Shown here piece by piece: positions 52,151 to 63,497 of a DNA stretch of 64,000 nucleotides (positions are counted from its first letter, which is position 1; every line of letters begins with the position of its first letter). The notes below the pieces were generated by a model. It was given only the letters and a program-made list of their open reading frames with translations, was not told where the DNA came from and did not search any database. The DNA comes from Fructilactobacillus myrtifloralis. Its GTDB lineage: Bacteria > Bacillota > Bacilli > Lactobacillales > Lactobacillaceae. The stretch is taken from the NCBI RefSeq assembly GCF_024029335.1, contig NZ_CP097116.1, forward strand, positions 992,001 through 1,056,000, read 5' to 3'. Both the position numbers and the translations under genes were made by a program.

Positions 52151-54892
52151 TTACGGAGTATCAGTGGAGTTAATCGTCCAGTTTAAGGTGGCGCCGTAAT
52201 CCTGATGTCCACTTTCTGGGGCATTTGGGGTCTTTCTGACGTTCAGCTTTAAACCAGTTCGATCGTTCCAAACCACACTCTTCAAGTCGGGTAAATCATC
52301 ACCTGACGAGTAGACCATCACGTTATCGTTGTTTCCAGGGGTTAACGGATGTTTAGCTCCTTTACCATCAAAGAAGACTAACTGGAACGGTGAATCATTG
52401 GCACCAATAATATCGGCATTCTTGAGTTGGTCACGACCAGCGCTTTGGCTGTTATCTTTGGCCTGCGAGAGACTAACTTTGAAGTCCTTACGGGCCGCTC
52501 CCTTGCGGGTGTCTTTAATGGAGAAGGCTTGATAACCGCGTCTTGGATCAATGCGCGGCGTAGTTGGAACCGGATTGCCAGCCTCATCAAAGGAATAGGT
52601 ATTCTGAGGTAACATATACGAATTTTCTGTGAAGAAGGCGTGCGTTCCGTATTCAAAACTATTCGGTGCAATCTGGACGCTCCCGGAGTTTAAGTTATAA
52701 ACTTCCTTATTTCCGTAGTAACTGACGGTCTCCGAACTCCGATTAACCTGACCCGTCAACGTTGGCGTGCTAGCAAAGGATTTTCCCTGGTTAGCACCGA
52801 GGTTGACGTTGGCTGTGATGTTCTTCGTGGAGTACGCGTCGAGCGTCGGTAAGCCTTTAATGACAATCTTTTTAGCGTTCTTGTAGGTCGAGCCATCACT
52901 CTGGGTGACGTCATCATCACTCATGGTGTAATGCAAGCCCTTCGTGGTATCACTCGCGTCATACGGAATATCTTGACCTTCAAACTGGAGCTTCAAACTG
53001 TTGGGATCGTTGTTCTTAACACTAGGGAGGTGGAAAGTATACTGACCATTAGTTAACGGAACCTGACTGAAGTTATACAGGGGAATCCGGTAGTTAATGG
53101 CATCGTAATCACCAACGTTGTTTAAAGTATCAGACCAATCCGTCATGTTTTGGGTAACGTTTTGCATCTGGTTGTTAATGTAGAAGGATGGTTTGCCGGG
53201 CGTTTTACCACTTGGAATCACTTGGACCGCACTGGATTCAACCGGTGTCTTGTCAGCAAAGTTTGATCCAGACGCACTCACCGTATTAATTACGGCCTTT
53301 TGGTTCTTATCATCAAACTTATCGGAAACTAATGCCGCTTTGAACCCGTGGGACTGCGGTGTTGGGCTCGGAGTATCCTTTTTGATTGGTGGGATATCTT
53401 CGAAGTACAGGTCAACATCCTTGCTTCCGTCTAGCAATCTTAGTTGATTTGGCAAACTATCCTTGACGTGCACGTTGTACCAGTGGTTTCCGATATCTGG
53501 ATTCTTTTCGTTAAAGATACTATCGTAGTAGTTATAGATATCAGCCCGATACAGGAAGATATCACCCACATCCGCATCATAAATTTTATTCCGAAAAACT
53601 GGATACTTATTGCCATCATCACCCGTAAACTGGGCATCAAATGGCAGGGCGCGCATGAGTTCCTCACTCGTTAGGGTGGAGTCATCCGGCATCAAGGCGC
53701 CCGGAGCATTCTTAGAGACTACTTTTCCACCGCTGGCTTTACTAATCCGGAGTCCCTGTTTTCCTAACTTGGTTAGATCAGCGGCGGTCTTACTAACTCC
53801 AGGATTTCCTGGAATATCAGTGGCTGAGATGGCACTAACCATGTATTTTTGACCAGTAGAACCAGTCATTCCCCAATAAGCAGTTTTGTCTGATCCAAAG
53901 GTTCCAGCAATGTTAACCCTCGGAGATGATAGGGTTAGCTGTGGGAAACCACCTGTGTTTTTGGATGAATCAGGATATCCAAATGTTGCTGTTGCACTTC
54001 CATAAGATCCGGTACTATTTGGAGTCCACTTGTAAACGACCGGTTCCCATCGAGCTTTGTTAAAGTCGGAACTATTGCTACTCCCAACTAGGTTAGGAGC
54101 AGAAAGCGCTCCGTAATTGGGGCTGGTCCTATTGTTAGGATATGGTTTGAGCGAGCTACTTCCGTTTGGAAGATTGTCATACCACTGTTTATTAGCACCA
54201 TAATGATTAATTCCCATTAGATTGTAATTACGACTCCCATTGCTCCAATTATGAACGTTGATGTGGTTTTTATCAGGAATCGTAAATGCTAAATGAGATT
54301 TTTCGTTTGCGTTGCTTGGTAATTGAAAGGCATCTGAATAATCACTATTAAAATAAGGATCAAATTCTAGTGATAATGAATTCTTAATCCTATGGGTATT
54401 ATCATAAGCTTCTTTAGCGTCATCTAAAATGTTACTCGGATTAAAATTGAAAATGGGAGTTCTGAAATCACCATAAGCACCCAAAGATTCCCCATTTGTA
54501 CCAGTTGCGACAGATCCATTTTTAGCATTATCTATTTGATCTTTATCATTCTGTAAAGTAAAAGTTAATCCATCTGCAGCTGATGATGGATCATTGGAAG
54601 CAATGTAAATATAGTACTTTAAAGTAAATGGTTTGGTTAAATCGACCTTGTTTTTCCACCAGAGCCCCCGAGATTGACCTGGATTATTGTCAGTAACGAC
54701 CTGGACGTTCGGATAATCGACCGCGGCCGGCGGCTTATCTTTGTAAGTAAAGTTACTCATACTAGGGCCAGATTCGGGTGGCGCGGGAATTCCTAACGTG
54801 TTACTGGCGTGGGTCAGTAACCCACCGCTGGAAAGCAAGCTTCCTATGGTGACGAGCGTGAGGGCACTACTCACGAGCAATTTTTTCAGCAT
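52151..54892 (-). CDS. Large WxL-type surface protein with L-type lectin-like domain
   Basis: A 913-residue secreted protein. Signal peptide ends about residue 29 (LLTHAS). Residues 60-360 resemble a bacterial L-type lectin/concanavalin-like beta-sandwich (ADGLTFTLQND, SLSLEFDPYFN, ...KARWEPVVYKW), so it may bind glycans. The middle holds repeated beta-domains (about 430-720) with a KTPVESSAVQV-type linker. The end has a WxL-type domain closing with ATLNWTINSTDTP. It lacks LPXTG, so wall binding would be through WxL interaction with peptidoglycan. It is last in the operon after DUF916 genes. Confidence 0.82.
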   Translation of the reverse strand: MLKKLLVSSALTLVTIGSLLSSGGLLTHASNTLGIPAPPESGPSMSNFTYKDKPPAAVDYPNVQVVTDNNPGQSRGLWWKNKVDLTKPFTLKYYIYIASNDPSSAADGLTFTLQNDKDQIDNAKNGSVATGTNGESLGAYGDFRTPIFNFNPSNILDDAKEAYDNTHRIKNSLSLEFDPYFNSDYSDAFQLPSNANEKSHLAFTIPDKNHINVHNWSNGSRNYNLMGINHYGANKQWYDNLPNGSSSLKPYPNNRTSPNYGALSAPNLVGSSNSSDFNKARWEPVVYKWTPNSTGSYGSATATFGYPDSSKNTGGFPQLTLSSPRVNIAGTFGSDKTAYWGMTGSTGQKYMVSAISATDIPGNPGVSKTAADLTKLGKQGLRISKASGGKVVSKNAPGALMPDDSTLTSEELMRALPFDAQFTGDDGNKYPVFRNKIYDADVGDIFLYRADIYNYYDSIFNEKNPDIGNHWYNVHVKDSLPNQLRLLDGSKDVDLYFEDIPPIKKDTPSPTPQSHGFKAALVSDKFDDKNQKAVINTVSASGSNFADKTPVESSAVQVIPSGKTPGKPSFYINNQMQNVTQNMTDWSDTLNNVGDYDAINYRIPLYNFSQVPLTNGQYTFHLPSVKNNDPNSLKLQFEGQDIPYDASDTTKGLHYTMSDDDVTQSDGSTYKNAKKIVIKGLPTLDAYSTKNITANVNLGANQGKSFASTPTLTGQVNRSSETVSYYGNKEVYNLNSGSVQIAPNSFEYGTHAFFTENSYMLPQNTYSFDEAGNPVPTTPRIDPRRGYQAFSIKDTRKGAARKDFKVSLSQAKDNSQSAGRDQLKNADIIGANDSPFQLVFFDGKGAKHPLTPGNNDNVMVYSSGDDLPDLKSVVWNDRTGLKLNVRKTPNAPESGHQDYGATLNWTINSTDTP

Positions 54893-54946
54893 TGTAATTA
54901 ATTAACCTCCTTTCAATAAGAGGATGCGGAACCACGCGTCCCAAGG

Positions 54947-55822
54947 TTAGTTTAGGCTTCGTTTAATCACGAGGTTCCGATGGAGCGATGTTGCTTGGTG
55001 ACCCTTGTGTAACTGGAGCACCACTTGGTAGTTCCCCGCGGGCATTTGCTTCGGGGGCAGGGTAAATTTAACCGTTGAATTGGGAGCAATGCTAACGTCC
55101 TTTAATGGTTGCGTGAGGATCGTTCGCTTCCCCTGTTTTACCGTAATTTTGCCCCGCAGATGTTGCAATAATTGGGGTTTTGGATTGGCAACCTTTGCCA
55201 CCACAATGGCACCGTCTGAGCGAGGAGCCACAAACACGCGTTGCAATCGTAACGAGGACAGCACGGGCCGGTTCTGTCCACTGTTCAACTCAACTCCATT
55301 AACAAAGGTTACGGTATTTTTAATCTCACCTTGGCGGTCAACCATTGAGGTGGCGGTAATTCCGCCTAGGGTTACCCCGGTACCTTGTCGCCCAGTATGA
55401 AGCTCGTAGATCACGACTTGGTTGGAATGCGGTTCCAACGTGAGGTGCCGTGTGCGGGAGCCACTTAGTTTGTTAGTGAGACTGTTACGTCCCCGGGGTT
55501 GGGCCTGGTGGTTAGTGTAACTAATGGTTCCGTTATCAGCGGTCACGGCGTTGTTAAAGTTCGTGGTGACTTTCATGGGCAACTCACTGTCATTTTTGAC
55601 TAAGATGGGGAGCTTGTACGTCGTATTATCCTGTGAACGCAGTGCAAAATAGCGTTGCCCCGGCTGTAATGGTAAATCGCCTAGGAGGGGACTTACCGAA
55701 AAATTATCGGGGGCGTCGGGAGTATTTTGCGCCCAACTAGTGGATGGGGTTGCTAATAAGCAAACCCCGGCACACAGAATGCCAATCAAGTAACGGAGTC
55801 GCTTATTGGTCATGTTGTTCAT
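54947..55822 (-). CDS. DUF916 WxL-associated protein lacking a C-terminal membrane helix
   Basis: A 291-residue secreted protein with an N-terminal signal segment (IGILCAGVCLLATPSTSWAQ). The DUF916-type start NFSVSPLLGDLPLQPGQRYFAL and the following beta-strands match WxL-interacting proteins. Unlike the 346-residue paralogue at 56220-57260, it ends after a second beta-domain (LVIKRSLN) without a transmembrane anchor, so it may be soluble, wall-associated, or truncated. Its start overlaps the LPXTG gene end by 20 bp (translational coupling); a second in-frame ATG is at 55813. Confidence 0.8.
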   Translation of the reverse strand: MNNMTNKRLRYLIGILCAGVCLLATPSTSWAQNTPDAPDNFSVSPLLGDLPLQPGQRYFALRSQDNTTYKLPILVKNDSELPMKVTTNFNNAVTADNGTISYTNHQAQPRGRNSLTNKLSGSRTRHLTLEPHSNQVVIYELHTGRQGTGVTLGGITATSMVDRQGEIKNTVTFVNGVELNSGQNRPVLSSLRLQRVFVAPRSDGAIVVAKVANPKPQLLQHLRGKITVKQGKRTILTQPLKDVSIAPNSTVKFTLPPKQMPAGNYQVVLQLHKGHQATSLHRNLVIKRSLN

Positions 55823-56219
55823 CTAAAGCTTTTAACTTCGCCTGAAAGTGACTGTTGATGACAATTAAACTAACCAGGAAAAGGACCACGATTCCAGTTG
55901 CAGTTACCCCCACGTGTAAGAATTGTCCCGTTTGGGGCAGTTGAGTTACCGGAGCGGGCTTGACACTTGCCATCGGGGATTCCTTACCTTCGTTGTCATT
56001 TTTAGTGGATGGTTTGGATTTTTGGTGTTGCTTAGATTCCTTGTTCTTGTTTTCCTTGTTCGTTTTCTTGGGACTGATGTTTAAACCGGCCGAACCTTGT
56101 TTAGAGGTTCCACTACTGAATTGGTTATCAGCGTAAATGCTGCTAGTCCCAAAAATCACCGCAATTAAAGCTAAGCCCAAAATGGCAAATAAGAAAGCCT
56201 TTTGTTTATCGAATTTCAT
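55803..56219 (-). CDS. Small LPXTG-anchored linker protein of the WxL operon
   Basis: A 138-residue protein: signal or membrane helix (AFLFAILGLALIAVIFG), a Lys/Asn/Gln/Ser-rich stalk (KKTNKENKNKESKQHQKSK), then VTQLPQTGQF and a hydrophobic segment with a longer than usual cytoplasmic tail (HFQAKLKALDEQHDQ). It resembles CscA-type small LPXTG members of WxL clusters. Its ATG directly follows the stop codon of the upstream DUF916/DUF3324 gene. It may connect WxL proteins to the wall. Confidence 0.85.
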   Translation of the reverse strand: MKFDKQKAFLFAILGLALIAVIFGTSSIYADNQFSSGTSKQGSAGLNISPKKTNKENKNKESKQHQKSKPSTKNDNEGKESPMASVKPAPVTQLPQTGQFLHVGVTATGIVVLFLVSLIVINSHFQAKLKALDEQHDQ

Positions 56220-57260
56220 CTAATCACCTACATATTTAGTTCGGTCGTTTAGAAGCTTTTTCTGTTTGCGCTTTTGTCTGTAGATTAAGTACAGCAGCAG
56301 CAAGATGATTAAGAAGAGGGCGACAAGCAGGGCAATCCACCACCAGTTGTTGTTGTTGTAAATTACTGAATCCTTGATGGAGACGTTAAAGTCCTTTTCA
56401 ATTTTCCAGTGATTTCCGTTCATATCGTGAGCTTGGAGGCTTAAATGATATGTACCTGGTAGTAAAGCATTCTTTCCAAAGTCATTTTGCATTTTGAAAT
56501 TGGAGTTCGGCGCCATACTGAGTTGATATTGATGGTTTTTAGCCAGGGTTTTCTTGGGGTTACCCTTCCGGTAGATCCGGTCTTTAACTTCCATTCCCTT
56601 GATTGTGGTAGGCCGTTCGTTAGCTAACGTGGTGTCAATGATGGTCTGAGCACCACTCTTATTGGGCGCAATCTTTGGAACGGTTAACTTAGGATTAACC
56701 TTTTTATCCTGGGATTTAATCATTAGTGGCATTACTAGGGCCACTTTGTTGTTTAAGTTTACGTTGTTGGCGTTGACATTGTCGTTTTTGCTTTCTGTTT
56801 TGATGTACAAAGCACCCAGAATGATTCCCTTGTAGTCCTTTTTAGGGGGATTAACCGTAAAACTAACCTTTTTGGTTTGGTTAGCACCCAGGGTCACGGT
56901 TTGTTTCTTTTCTTTCACTAAATTCCGCATTTTGTACTTTAAAGTACGATCGGACGGCATCTTACCTGGTTTGTAAGTAATTGCACCATCTTTAGATGTG
57001 TATGCCGTCGTGGGTTCGATGTCTAAAGTTTGCGAGTAGTTGGCTAAGTTTGCTAGATCCACAGTAATTGTCTGGGGTTCACCAGGCTTAGTCTTAAAAA
57101 AGAACGATCCACTATTTTGGATTTGGGTACTAGGATAGTTCGGTTTTACTGCTACACCAGGTCCCGGGGTCGCATGGACAGTGGGGACAAACAAAGCAAA
57201 CAGGAAGGAAAAGAATGCAAAGCCAATTAATAAGCGTAATTTATGGTTTTTTAGAATCAT
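56220..57260 (-). CDS. WxL-interacting protein (DUF916-DUF3324) with membrane anchor
   Basis: A 346-residue surface protein. Signal segment (LRLLIGFAFFSFLFALFVPTVHA), DUF916 peptidoglycan-binding-like domain from about residue 30 to 165 (VAVKPNYPSTQIQNSGSFFF), DUF3324-like second beta-domain to 305, and one transmembrane helix (WWWIALLVALFLIILLLLYLIY) with a basic tail. Such proteins hold WxL proteins at the cell surface. ATG 57260 has GAGGAAG just upstream; a TTG at 57272 is less likely. Confidence 0.85.
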   Translation of the reverse strand: MILKNHKLRLLIGFAFFSFLFALFVPTVHATPGPGVAVKPNYPSTQIQNSGSFFFKTKPGEPQTITVDLANLANYSQTLDIEPTTAYTSKDGAITYKPGKMPSDRTLKYKMRNLVKEKKQTVTLGANQTKKVSFTVNPPKKDYKGIILGALYIKTESKNDNVNANNVNLNNKVALVMPLMIKSQDKKVNPKLTVPKIAPNKSGAQTIIDTTLANERPTTIKGMEVKDRIYRKGNPKKTLAKNHQYQLSMAPNSNFKMQNDFGKNALLPGTYHLSLQAHDMNGNHWKIEKDFNVSIKDSVIYNNNNWWWIALLVALFLIILLLLYLIYRQKRKQKKLLNDRTKYVGD

Positions 57261-57289
57261 ATTCTTCCTCAATTTCTATCTAATTAGTA

Positions 57290-57329
57290 AAAAAGGGAAA
57301 CACTCATCCGAATAAGTGGTTCCCTTTTT
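57290..57329 (-). terminator. Internal terminator of WxL operon
   Basis: AAAAAGGGAACCACTTATTCGG pairs with its partner to form a hairpin with T6 on the minus strand. It lies between the small WxL gene and the rest, so it could reduce downstream expression. Confidence 0.8.
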
Positions 57330-57355
57330 GTAACTATTGAAACATTAGTTAACTC

Positions 57356-58051
57356 TTAGTTTGTAGGGTTAGTTGGTGTTCCAGCAGCTAACGTCCAAGT
57401 AATTGGGGCGTCGTATGCACCTGGAGTAGTACCAGCAGGAACTACTAAGCTTGCAACGTCCTTACCTTGACGACCGTAGTCAACCGTCGTGTTTCCAAGA
57501 CCTTGACCGTCAGTAGCAGTAATTACGTTGGCACCTTGACCACCAGCAGTAATCCGGGCGTTTGAGTTAATGTTAACCCGTGAACCTTGGCTGTTAGTGT
57601 AATTTGTGTTGTTCAAGTTAATTGCCCAGGCAGCGGGGTTAGCAGCAGCTTGACCAGCTTCGTTGTTGAATTGACCAAGCGCAGCGTCTAACGTCCAACC
57701 GTTTTGAGCATCTTTGGTGTTCCGGCTATCAGTAATTGAGATGGCACTTTGACGGGCACCAGTGTTGTTGTTCAACAAACCTTGAGTTTGATTTGAATCT
57801 GATTGACTGGTTGGGGCAAAGTTCAAGTCAGGAACTGAGTTTAAAGATAGGTAACCAGTTTGAACGGCTACGTGAGCGTTTGACTTAGCAGAAACACTAC
57901 CCGTTTTGTCGTTCATCGTGGTACTAGTGTTTTGTGGTAGTTCACTATTGTCAACTGTTGGAGCAGCGTGTACAGCAGGGACTGCAGCGGCTAAACCAAG
58001 AACAGCGGCAAATGAAGCAACTCCACTAAGGATAAGCTTATTCTTCTTCAT
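57356..58051 (-). CDS. Small WxL-domain surface protein
   Basis: A 231-residue secreted WxL protein. Signal peptide ends near residue 29 (AVPAVHA). Nearly the entire remainder is one WxL domain with GWTLDAALGQF (the WxL motif) and the closing YDAPITWTLA. WxL domains bind peptidoglycan non-covalently. AGGAGG precedes the ATG. It is first in the operon and separated from the others by a terminator, so it may be made in excess. High Asn/Gln/Thr and preferred codons suggest strong expression. Confidence 0.93.
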   Translation of the reverse strand: MKKNKLILSGVASFAAVLGLAAAVPAVHAAPTVDNSELPQNTSTTMNDKTGSVSAKSNAHVAVQTGYLSLNSVPDLNFAPTSQSDSNQTQGLLNNNTGARQSAISITDSRNTKDAQNGWTLDAALGQFNNEAGQAAANPAAWAINLNNTNYTNSQGSRVNINSNARITAGGQGANVITATDGQGLGNTTVDYGRQGKDVASLVVPAGTTPGAYDAPITWTLAAGTPTNPTN

Positions 58052-58261
58052 AAATGAAGACCTCCTAAAATATTTTTTTACTCTGAAAATTCAGAGCACA
58101 AGCGTAATTTGTACTTACAAAGCACTAAGTAATTATAACCTATAAAATTTAAAATTGGAATAACAATCTAAGCAAGGGGATTAGTTTTTACAAATTAGGT
58201 TGGTTATGACTAAAATCATTGTCATGATACTGCTTTTTAGCCTTTTACAGTCAGGAACCAA

Positions 58262-60391
58262 CTATTCACTTTCCTTTTTGTAATCATTTAATAGGATCGT
58301 TTCTTCATAGTTAACGTTTTGCCGGAGGTGTAAGCCCATGTTACGCGAAATGTGGCCGTTTTCAATCAACAGTTCAATGGCCTTCCGTTCCGCTTCGAGG
58401 GCTTGGGTTTTAAGTTCCAAGACCTGGCGATCGTACTTCTGTTCCTCTTGTTCCGTATCGCCAAACGATTTTGCTTCTTGAATTTGGTTTTGGTAGTACA
58501 CCTGTAAGAAGTGGACGTTTTGAGCCGAAAAGTCCTTACGGTTGATATCATCCCGGTTCAAGAAGCGGTTTAGAGCGTTAATGGCTCCCTGCGAGCCAAC
58601 TTTTTGAATCAAGCGCAGATCGGCCTTGGTTTTTTGACTTTCTCGTTGGTTCCACTGCCAGAATTTAACGAGCCGGAGGAAGCGGGCTAACAAACTCAGG
58701 TGGTGAATTTTAATTTTCGTTTGTTTAGCACCAGTGGCTTGGGAAAGGCGGAATTCCTCTTGATTCAGCCGTCGAGAGGCAATCCAGTAGGCGTCTGGGC
58801 CGATTAACTTTTGTTCGTACAGTTGTTCAATCGAATTCCGTTCTCCACGCAGGGCTACCCGACGGAGCGCAATCGTTTCGTTCAGGTTTTTGGTCATTTC
58901 GGGCCGGTTATGGAACCGACGTTGTTGCTTACGAATTGCCATTTCGTAGTCCATGATGATATCGAAAACAGCACGTTGGTTTGATTCGGTTTTGTTGGAT
59001 TCCAAGTACGCAATCGCGGAGTTCATCATGTAGAGTTTGGCCACCCCGTAGCTAACGTATTCGTTGTTTTCCTTTTCGTTATCCTCTTCGTTGTCATCTT
59101 CTGGTTCATCATCTTTGATGCTCGAAGCCCGGGTTTCAAGCGTTCCATGTCCCGGCGCAATTAACGGGAGGGTCACGGAGGCCGCCACTAAACTAATCAC
59201 GATTACGCCCGCGGCGATGAAGAGCATGAGCGCCCGGTCGGGGAAGGGCGCCCCGGTGTCAATCACAGCAGGAACGGAGAGCACCCCGGCCATGGTAATG
59301 GCACCCCGCACTCCAGATAGTCCGGCTAGTAGACCGGTTTTAAAATTCGGCTTTTTCTTTTCCTTCTTGGTCACGTAGTATGAGAAGGATTGGTACCCTA
59401 AGATCCAAATGACCCGAATGGCCAGAATCAGGAACCAAATGAGAAAGGCATACCCAATGGATTGTAAGGTTCCGTACTTGTTCCCCTTAATCACACTCTT
59501 CATGGCTAGGGGTAACTCGATTCCGAGAATCAGGAACACCACCCCGTTTAGACAGTACACAATGATGTCCCACGTCCGGTTAGTAAGCAGGGTAATTTCA
59601 GGAGTTTGACCCGCCACCCGTTTATTTTGGATGTGATCCAAGATTCCAGCTGTCACCACGGCGATTACTCCGGAGGCGTGGAGGAAGTCTTCAGCGACCA
59701 CGTAGATTAAAAAGGGGGTCAGTAACTGCAGCACCACGCTAAAGATGGCGTCATGAAAATGAACACTATCAAGTTTATTGCGCACCCACAGAAGGATCTG
59801 CATGAGGAGCCACCCGATGAAGAGGCCCATCAGGGACATATAAATGAAGTCTCCCGCCGCCTTGTAGATCGAGAAGTAGCCGGTTACCACGGCGGCAACG
59901 GCGTATTTAAAGGCAATCAAACCACTTGCATCGTTGATCAAACTTTCACCACTGACAAGGTGTAGGATGCTTTTGGGCAAGTTAACTCGTTTTGAAATTG
60001 ACTGAACCGCAACCGGATCGGTCGGTGATAAGATCGCAATTAAAGCGAAACAAACGGCGAGTGGCATCGATGGGATCAACCAATTAACCAGGAACCCACC
60101 AACAATGGTGGTGAAAAAAACCAACCAAATGGCATTTTCAAAGATTGGTCCCCGGAGTTCCCAGAGTTCCTTTTTGGGAAATTCACGTCCATCGTTATAG
60201 AGCAATGGGGCGATGAACAGTAAGAGGAACCAGGTGGTATCCAGATCGATTTTAAAGTTGAAACAGAGGGCCATTCCAACCCCTAGTGCGATTTGGATCA
60301 AACTAACTGGCACTAAGGTAATGTAATGACTGGCAACGTTGGAAATTAAAACTAGGCCGAGCAAAATAAGCACGGCTTCTAAAATGCCCAT
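58262..60391 (-). CDS. CPA1-family Na+/H+ antiporter with long cytoplasmic domain
   Basis: A 709-residue monovalent cation:proton antiporter. About 12 helices span residues 1-430; the ion-site motifs ILSPTDPVAV and SGESLINDASG are clear. The last 275 residues are cytoplasmic, charged and helical (EDDEPEDDNEEDNEKENN-like acidic patch, then RQQRRF and QLYEQKLIGPDAYWIASRRLNQEE segments), as in NhaP/NhaK-type proteins. It probably helps pH and sodium homeostasis. A single gene with AGGAGG upstream. The 210-bp gap (58052-58261) next to it holds the WxL promoter side but no gene. Confidence 0.9.
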   Translation of the reverse strand: MGILEAVLILLGLVLISNVASHYITLVPVSLIQIALGVGMALCFNFKIDLDTTWFLLLFIAPLLYNDGREFPKKELWELRGPIFENAIWLVFFTTIVGGFLVNWLIPSMPLAVCFALIAILSPTDPVAVQSISKRVNLPKSILHLVSGESLINDASGLIAFKYAVAAVVTGYFSIYKAAGDFIYMSLMGLFIGWLLMQILLWVRNKLDSVHFHDAIFSVVLQLLTPFLIYVVAEDFLHASGVIAVVTAGILDHIQNKRVAGQTPEITLLTNRTWDIIVYCLNGVVFLILGIELPLAMKSVIKGNKYGTLQSIGYAFLIWFLILAIRVIWILGYQSFSYYVTKKEKKKPNFKTGLLAGLSGVRGAITMAGVLSVPAVIDTGAPFPDRALMLFIAAGVIVISLVAASVTLPLIAPGHGTLETRASSIKDDEPEDDNEEDNEKENNEYVSYGVAKLYMMNSAIAYLESNKTESNQRAVFDIIMDYEMAIRKQQRRFHNRPEMTKNLNETIALRRVALRGERNSIEQLYEQKLIGPDAYWIASRRLNQEEFRLSQATGAKQTKIKIHHLSLLARFLRLVKFWQWNQRESQKTKADLRLIQKVGSQGAINALNRFLNRDDINRKDFSAQNVHFLQVYYQNQIQEAKSFGDTEQEEQKYDRQVLELKTQALEAERKAIELLIENGHISRNMGLHLRQNVNYEETILLNDYKKESE

Positions 60392-60496
60392 GGAAAGTCC
60401 TCCTATTTAAAAGTAATTAATAATTTAATTATACCGGAGAATGCTGAGTTTATAAAATATAATTGTGGGTAAGCGGGTTCGCCACGGATGGTTGGA

Positions 60497-60534
60497 AAAT
60501 AAAAACCCTCATCCTAGCTTGGGATGAGGGTTTT
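60497..60534 (-). terminator. guaB-guaA terminator
   Basis: AAAACCCTCATCC pairs with GGATGAGGGTTTT, with T runs on the minus strand. A further small hairpin (AGACTCA/TGAGTCT) with T6 on the plus strand lies at 60544-60571. Confidence 0.8.
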
Positions 60535-60573
60535 GAGGTAATGGAGACTCAGAAAATGAGTCTGCTTTTTTGC

Positions 60574-62127
60574 TTATTCATATTCAATGGTTGCAGGGGG
60601 CTTGCCCGTGATGTCATAGAGGACGCGGTTAACTCCGGCAACGTCGTCTACGATTCGCTTAGAAACTTTTCCTAATACTTCCCAGGGAACTTCGGCAAAT
60701 TCAGCAGTCATCCCGTCGACCGAGGTAACGGCTCGAATCGTAACGGCTTCTTCATAAGTCCGTTCGTCGCCCATGACCCCTACGCTCCGAATACCGGGGA
60801 GAGCGGTGAAGTATTGCCAAACCGTTTTATTCAATCCAGTTTTGGCAAATTCGTCCCGAAGAATGGCATCGGAATCGCGCACCATCCGCAGGCGTTCTGG
60901 AGTAACTTCTCCGATTACCCGAATGGCTAATCCCGGGCCAGGGAAAGGTTGACGCCAAACTAGTTCCTTTGGCATTCCCAGCTTTTCTCCGAGTTCCCGA
61001 ACTTCATCCTTAAAGAGTTTGTTGAGGGGTTCAATTAGTTTGAACTGGAGGTCAGCTGGTAATCCGCCCACGTTGTGGTGTGATTTGATGGTTTGCGCTG
61101 TATCGGTTCCCGATTCAATCACGTCGGTGTAGAGGGTTCCTTGTGCTAAGAAGTCCACGTCTTTAAACTTACGGGCTTCATTGGAGAAGGTTTCAATGAA
61201 TTCTTTACCAATGATTTTCCGTTTCTGTTCGGGATCGGTAACGCCCTTGAGCTTGGTGAGGAAATGTTCGCTAGCATCGACGAAGTCAATGTTGAGACCG
61301 AAGTCTTCACCCAGTGATTTGAGGACCTGACTGGCTTCGTCTTTTCGTAACAGACCGTGATCGACGAACACGGGGATTAACTGATCACCGATGGCTCGGT
61401 GTAACAGGACCGCCACTACGGATGAGTCAACTCCACCAGAAAGACCGAGGAGGACGCGCTTGTCACCCACGGTGTCCTTAATGTTTTGAATTTCATCTTC
61501 GATGAAGTCGTCCATTGACCAGTTGGCTTTTGCACCCGCGATGTCAAAGACAAAGTGGCGCAACATTTCGCGACCTTCCGTAGTGAGGTTCACTTCCGGA
61601 TGGAATTGCACGGCATAAAAGCCCCGTTCGGGATCGGCCATGGCTGAAATGGGGCACGAAGCGCTGGTGGCGGTTGCTGAAAAACCATCGGGCACCTTGG
61701 TGACAAAATCACCGTGGCTCATTAGAACCCGTTGGGTGTTGTTCATGTCTTTGAAAAACTCGGAATCATGGTCGGTGACATCGATGTTGGCTTGCCCGTA
61801 CTCGCTGTTGTCAGCAGTGACGGTTTCACCACCAGGAAGGTCGTGGGCCATGAGTTGCATTCCGTAACAAATCCCAAGAATAGGGAGCCCCAGGTTGAAA
61901 ATTTCTGGATCTACGCCCAAAGCGTTGGGACCGTTGACACTGTTGGGTCCTCCTGAGAAGATGATCGCCTTTGGGTCCATTTTTTTGATGTCTGCAGCGG
62001 ACATGGTGTGGGGTTTAAGTTCGGAATAAACCCCCATTTCCCGAATCCGGCGGGTAATTAATTGGTTATATTGACTTCCGAAGTCTAAAACAACGACGGA
62101 GTCATGTTTTTTAGTCGGGTTTGGCAT
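60574..62127 (-). CDS. guaA: GMP synthase (glutamine-hydrolysing)
   Basis: A 517-residue two-domain enzyme that converts XMP to GMP. The class I glutaminase domain has [11 protein letters not shown] (nucleophile Cys) and QFHPE; the PP-loop ATPase has LSGGVDSSV; the dimerisation domain ends in [11 protein letters not shown] 62127 is chosen because AGGAGG lies 8 bp upstream. It starts 10 bp after the guaB stop. The pair makes guanine nucleotides from IMP. Confidence 0.97.
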   Translation of the reverse strand: MPNPTKKHDSVVVLDFGSQYNQLITRRIREMGVYSELKPHTMSAADIKKMDPKAIIFSGGPNSVNGPNALGVDPEIFNLGLPILGICYGMQLMAHDLPGGETVTADNSEYGQANIDVTDHDSEFFKDMNNTQRVLMSHGDFVTKVPDGFSATATSASCPISAMADPERGFYAVQFHPEVNLTTEGREMLRHFVFDIAGAKANWSMDDFIEDEIQNIKDTVGDKRVLLGLSGGVDSSVVAVLLHRAIGDQLIPVFVDHGLLRKDEASQVLKSLGEDFGLNIDFVDASEHFLTKLKGVTDPEQKRKIIGKEFIETFSNEARKFKDVDFLAQGTLYTDVIESGTDTAQTIKSHHNVGGLPADLQFKLIEPLNKLFKDEVRELGEKLGMPKELVWRQPFPGPGLAIRVIGEVTPERLRMVRDSDAILRDEFAKTGLNKTVWQYFTALPGIRSVGVMGDERTYEEAVTIRAVTSVDGMTAEFAEVPWEVLGKVSKRIVDDVAGVNRVLYDITGKPPATIEYE

Positions 62128-62137
62128 CTCAGTCCTC

Positions 62138-63283
<1,146 letters not shown>

Positions 63284-63314
63284 CTAAGTATTAAGTTGTC
63301 GTTATTAATATCTT

Positions 63315-63363
63315 AGAATAGCAGAAAGGACGCGGAAAATCAAAGAAAATCACGAACACTAAT
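63315..63363 (-). promoter_or_regulatory. guaBA promoter with possible PurBox
   Basis: On the minus strand TTGATT (63343-63338), a 17-bp spacer, and TATTCT (63320-63315). CACGAACACTAAT (63351-63363, plus-strand reading) lies just upstream of the -35 and resembles a PurR box (CCGAACAWT core, one mismatch). No G-box riboswitch is seen. Confidence 0.5.
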
Positions 63364-63497
63364 TTCTGTTTTACCAAAAAACGTACGTCCCCATTTTTGC
63401 TTGATTATCCAATGGGAATTGGGAATGAGATTATTAAAAACCGTGGAATAATGGTAGAATTTAACTAAACAGTTCAAAAAGAAAGTTGGTTGAAGGA

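Noticed and set aside
60544-60571. Small plus-strand terminator hairpin near guaA
   Set aside because: No plus-strand gene precedes it; probably a remnant or part of the guaA 3' end, so not listed separately.
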